NCBI GenBank assembly: GCA_021154515.1
Contig: JAJKIL010000309.1
Coordinates: 1 to 8,480, forward strand
Direction of reading: 5' to 3'
From: Niastella sp.
GTDB taxonomy: Bacteria; Bacteroidota; Bacteroidia; Chitinophagales; Chitinophagaceae
DNA: 8,480 nucleotides
Below the pieces are notes generated by a model. The model was given only the letters and a program-made list of their open reading frames with translations. It had not been told where the DNA came from and did not search any database. The translations under genes and the position numbers were made by a program. Below are positions 6,810 to 8,480 of this stretch, in pieces; the first letter of the stretch is position 1; every line of letters starts with the position of its first letter.

Positions 6810-6951
6810 ATTTTGGTGGAAGAACATCAACGTGGAAAGTTTTTGATTTTGATCATGTTTTTGTAAGGAAGTCGACAGTAATCGATTAATAATAGGACTC
6901 GTTTGTATTTTAGAACATCACACACACAACAACTACACTATAAGAGGGGGC

Positions 6952-6963
6952 ACTTGAGCAAGT
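6952..6963. promoter_or_regulatory. Palindrome ACTTG-AG-CAAGT upstream of the GNAT-HTH operon
   Basis: Two 5-bp arms, ACTTG and CAAGT, are perfect reverse complements with a 2-nt centre. The centre of the site is about 55 bp upstream of the ATG at 7013. Compact palindromes in this place are typical of HTH-regulator operators, so it may be bound by the downstream HTH protein. Chance remains possible for a 10-bp match. Confidence 0.35.
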
Positions 6964-6981
6964 AATAACGCGCTTAATTTC

Positions 6982-6998
6982 TTTACATTTTTTGTAAA
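6982..6998. promoter_or_regulatory. Palindrome TTTACA-N5-TGTAAA, candidate autoregulatory operator
   Basis: TTTACA (6982-6987) and TGTAAA (6993-6998) are perfect 6-bp arms around five T residues, ending 14 bp before the start codon of the GNAT gene. The right half is echoed by TTTTTGTA at 7000-7007. A -7-like box TACCTTTA (7006-7013) overlaps the start codon, so either the transcript is nearly leaderless or this box is fortuitous. HTH antitoxins of the HigA type usually bind such sites to repress their own operon, which is the inference here. Confidence 0.45.
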
Positions 6999-7012
6999 CT
7001 TTTTGTACCTTT

Positions 7013-7480
7013 ATGTATATAATTGAAGTGTGTAGTGGCGTTTGCAAAAAGGCCGTTATTAACCAGGTAGAACCTATAGATTTTGCAACCCTTACCAAAT
7101 CGAGATACTTTTTTACCTGGAAACTATTAAGACAAACTGCCACCATTTACAAGTTGCAAATTGACGGCAATGATGATATTTTAGGCGTTATGGCATTGGT
7201 AGATCATCCTGCAGAAAAAAGAATAGAAATTAAGCTAATTGCCAATTCGAGAGAAAACCAGGGAAAGTTTAAGCAATACGATAGAATTGCCGGTTGCCTG
7301 ATTGCTTTTGCCTGCCGGCTGTCTGCGGATAAGTATTCGGAAGGTGCCTGCGTGTCATTAGTCCCAAAGACTACATTGGTCAATCATTACAAGCAAAAGT
7401 ATCATATGATCTATGGCGGATGGCAATTGTATTTAGAAAGTGATGCATTACAAATGATAATAAAAAAATATGTTGCATGA
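7013..7480 (+). CDS. Small GNAT-fold acetyltransferase-like protein, candidate toxin
   Basis: The 155-residue protein has the strand/helix order of the GNAT fold: strands at YKLQID (46-51) and DILGVMALV (55-63), strand RIEIKLIAN (70-78), then a degenerate acetyl-CoA pyrophosphate loop ENQGKFKQYDRIAG (81-94) leading into a helix, strand ACVSLVPK (112-119) and the HYKQKYHM segment (125-132) that normally carries the general-acid tyrosine (Y126 or Y130). GNATs transfer acetyl from acetyl-CoA to an amine; several toxins of this fold acetylate the amino group of charged tRNA and block translation. The substrate here is unknown. The ATG at 7013 is the first possible start, since an in-frame TAA lies at 6995-6997. 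Its stop overlaps the next start as ATGA (7477-7480), so the two genes are translationally coupled. It is more AT-rich than the M16 gene. It could instead be a housekeeping acetyltransferase. Confidence 0.82.
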   Translation: MYIIEVCSGVCKKAVINQVEPIDFATLTKSRYFFTWKLLRQTATIYKLQIDGNDDILGVMALVDHPAEKRIEIKLIANSRENQGKFKQYDRIAGCLIAFACRLSADKYSEGACVSLVPKTTLVNHYKQKYHMIYGGWQLYLESDALQMIIKKYVA

Positions 7481-8022
7481 ACTACAAAAGACTTTATAAA
7501 AAACTATTAAAGGAACATGGGCCTGAGGAATTAGTCAATGGTTTTGTATTTCCCGTTAAGCTTACAGCGAAACAACAAAAAGAAGCAGCAGAGCAATTGG
7601 CTGCTGCCCGTAAAAAAACGCAAGCAGAGATGACAGAGGAAACCAAAAATTCTCTGCGGCTATATCATTTAAGATTTCGAATAGAAGATTACCTCGATAG
7701 TAAGGAAGGATTCAATCCTGAATTCACATTTGGTTTCTTTCTCAAAAGATATGTTGAGTTACTTGAAAAGAAAAGGAAAGATTTTGCCGAAGAGATCAGT
7801 ATTGATGAAACTTTGTTAAGCCAATTAATCAACAATCACCGGATGCCCCCTGATTATATTACCATCAGGCTTGAGATCCATTCAAACAATATCATTCCCG
7901 CCACCTATTGGATCAGGTTGGTTGAAAAACAACGATTACACGAGATTTCTACTAATGAGGAATTGAGGAAAAAAGAAAAAAAGTTTGTTACTGCTATGAT
8001 AACAGAAAAACAATTGGCTTAA
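7477..8022 (+). CDS. HigA-like helix-turn-helix protein, candidate antitoxin and autoregulator
   Basis: The 181-residue protein has two parts. Residues 1-75 are charged and helical (EELVNGFVFPVKLTAKQQKEA at 17-37 is the distinctive piece) and could be the partner-binding arm. Residues about 86-157 form an XRE-type HTH: FAEEISIDETLLSQLINNHR (103-122) contains helices 2-3 with the recognition helix near LLSQLINN, followed by LEIHSNNIIPATYWIRLVEK, which resembles the post-HTH 'P-x-x-W-x-x-L' segment of HigA antitoxins. The tail (159-181) is Lys/Glu-rich and probably disordered. The gene overlaps the GNAT gene by 4 bp and comes second, the higBA toxin-first order. The likely roles are neutralising the GNAT protein and repressing the operon at the palindromes near 6952-6998. 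It ends in tandem TAA stops (8020-8025), only 5 bp from the end of the convergent methyltransferase gene, with no terminator between. Confidence 0.82.
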   Translation: MNYKRLYKKLLKEHGPEELVNGFVFPVKLTAKQQKEAAEQLAAARKKTQAEMTEETKNSLRLYHLRFRIEDYLDSKEGFNPEFTFGFFLKRYVELLEKKRKDFAEEISIDETLLSQLINNHRMPPDYITIRLEIHSNNIIPATYWIRLVEKQRLHEISTNEELRKKEKKFVTAMITEKQLA

Positions 8023-8027
8023 TAAGG

Positions 8028-8480
8028 TCATTCTATCCCATACACCGAACACACCGCATCCTGCCCGGTATAGTTAGGCCCCACTTCATCATTGGCCCCT
8101 TTATAGATAAGTGAGAAATCAATCTGCCGAGCGCCTTTACATTCCAATATCCGGGTGCGACGGTTATATTGAACGTCGTGCTTCTTAAAACAATGCAGCA
8201 GGTAATCCTCCGTGTCTATATTTTCAATTTGAATATTGCTCAGGTCAAGATTGGCAATGAATACGCCTTCCGGTGTTAATCTTTCAAAAACTGATGCGAG
8301 CACTTTTATTTTGTCGCCAATATAATGCAGACCATGTACGCAGGTGATAAGATCAAATTGTACTATGGATGACCAATCGACCAGTGACCTTACTTCAAAA
8401 TCAACGCAGGTTATATCCCGTGAGATTGTTTGAAAGGCATCTACCAGGTCAATACCCTTTAAAGTGGCTTTATCCTGCAA
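8028..8480 (-). CDS. Class I SAM-dependent methyltransferase, C-terminal part only
   Basis: This reading frame is open to the right edge, so the N-terminus, including the glycine-rich SAM-binding motif I, is outside; the TTG at the very edge is not taken as a start. The 150 visible residues begin in the region of motif II/III (GIDLVDAFQ, then ITCVDFEV), continue with a clear motif IV strand FDLITCVHGLHYI and the following helix plus strand LTPEGVFIANLDL, which matches class I (Methyltransf_11/25-like) enzymes. The tail (YNRRTRILECKGARQIDFSLIYKG) is an extra beta-rich region I do not recognise, and the substrate cannot be guessed. It is convergent with the HTH gene, with 5 bp between the two stop codons. 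Confidence 0.82.
   Translation of the reverse strand: MQDKATLKGIDLVDAFQTISRDITCVDFEVRSLVDWSSIVQFDLITCVHGLHYIGDKIKVLASVFERLTPEGVFIANLDLSNIQIENIDTEDYLLHCFKKHDVQYNRRTRILECKGARQIDFSLIYKGANDEVGPNYTGQDAVCSVYGIE

Larger units (their letters stand above)
6570..7012. other. Divergent intergenic region without a gene
   Basis: About 440 bp separate the start of the minus-strand 507-residue gene from the plus-strand GNAT-HTH operon, so both promoters should lie here. I see no coding sequence longer than about 25 codons with any support. Notable elements are the exact palindrome TTCCCGGGAA (6663-6672), the CGTAATAC direct repeats within a CCCGTA/TACGGG inverted repeat (6772-6809), and two palindromes close to the operon (6952-6963 and 6982-6998). 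The stretch is visibly AT-rich toward its right end. I could not assign a clean Bacteroidota promoter for either gene. Confidence 0.6.

Noticed and set aside
6910..7146. Minus-strand open frame of 78 codons overlapping the GNAT gene start
   Set aside because: It conflicts with the coupled plus-strand operon and its C-terminus is only the CA-rich spacer read backwards.

Overview
The window looks like chromosomal DNA of a Bacteroidota bacterium, most likely of the Chitinophagaceae (Niastella/Chitinophaga type). The reasons are moderate-to-low GC, translation starts without Shine-Dalgarno sites, the Bacteroidota-type long M16 peptidase, a secreted GH51 arabinofuranosidase, and many short period-7/8 repeats between genes. 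This placement is inferred from protein style and was not confirmed by a search.

Layout. Positions 1-1502 (minus strand) hold most of a secreted alpha-L-arabinofuranosidase, cut off by the left edge. Positions 1503-1741 form a repeat-rich spacer with a terminator hairpin. Positions 1742-4681 (minus) encode a full-length exported zinc peptidase of the M16 (insulinase/pitrilysin) family. Positions 4682-5045 are a second repeat-rich spacer with a near-copy of the same hairpin. Positions 5046-6569 (minus) encode an unrecognised 507-residue beta-rich protein without a signal peptide. Positions 6570-7012 are a gene-free divergent spacer with several palindromes. Positions 7013-8022 (plus) are a two-gene operon, a small GNAT-fold protein followed with a 4-bp overlap by a HigA-like helix-turn-helix protein, which I read as a candidate toxin-antitoxin module. 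Positions 8028-8480 (minus) are the C-terminal part of a class I SAM-dependent methyltransferase running off the right edge.

The three minus-strand genes on the left point the same way but look like separate transcription units, because a strong hairpin plus T-tract follows the M16 gene and another follows the 507-residue gene. They share no obvious pathway: one is polysaccharide breakdown, one is peptide/protein breakdown in the envelope, and one is unknown.

The two most interesting signals are these. (1) A composite downstream element is present twice. In minus-strand order each copy has a period-8 array alternating TTAAC and TCAAC cores near the stop codon, then a 43-44 nt hairpin whose seven substitutions between copies all preserve pairing, then a T-tract, then a five-unit heptamer array whose sequence differs completely between the copies. 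(2) The GNAT + HTH gene pair has palindromes in its upstream region that could be autoregulatory operators.
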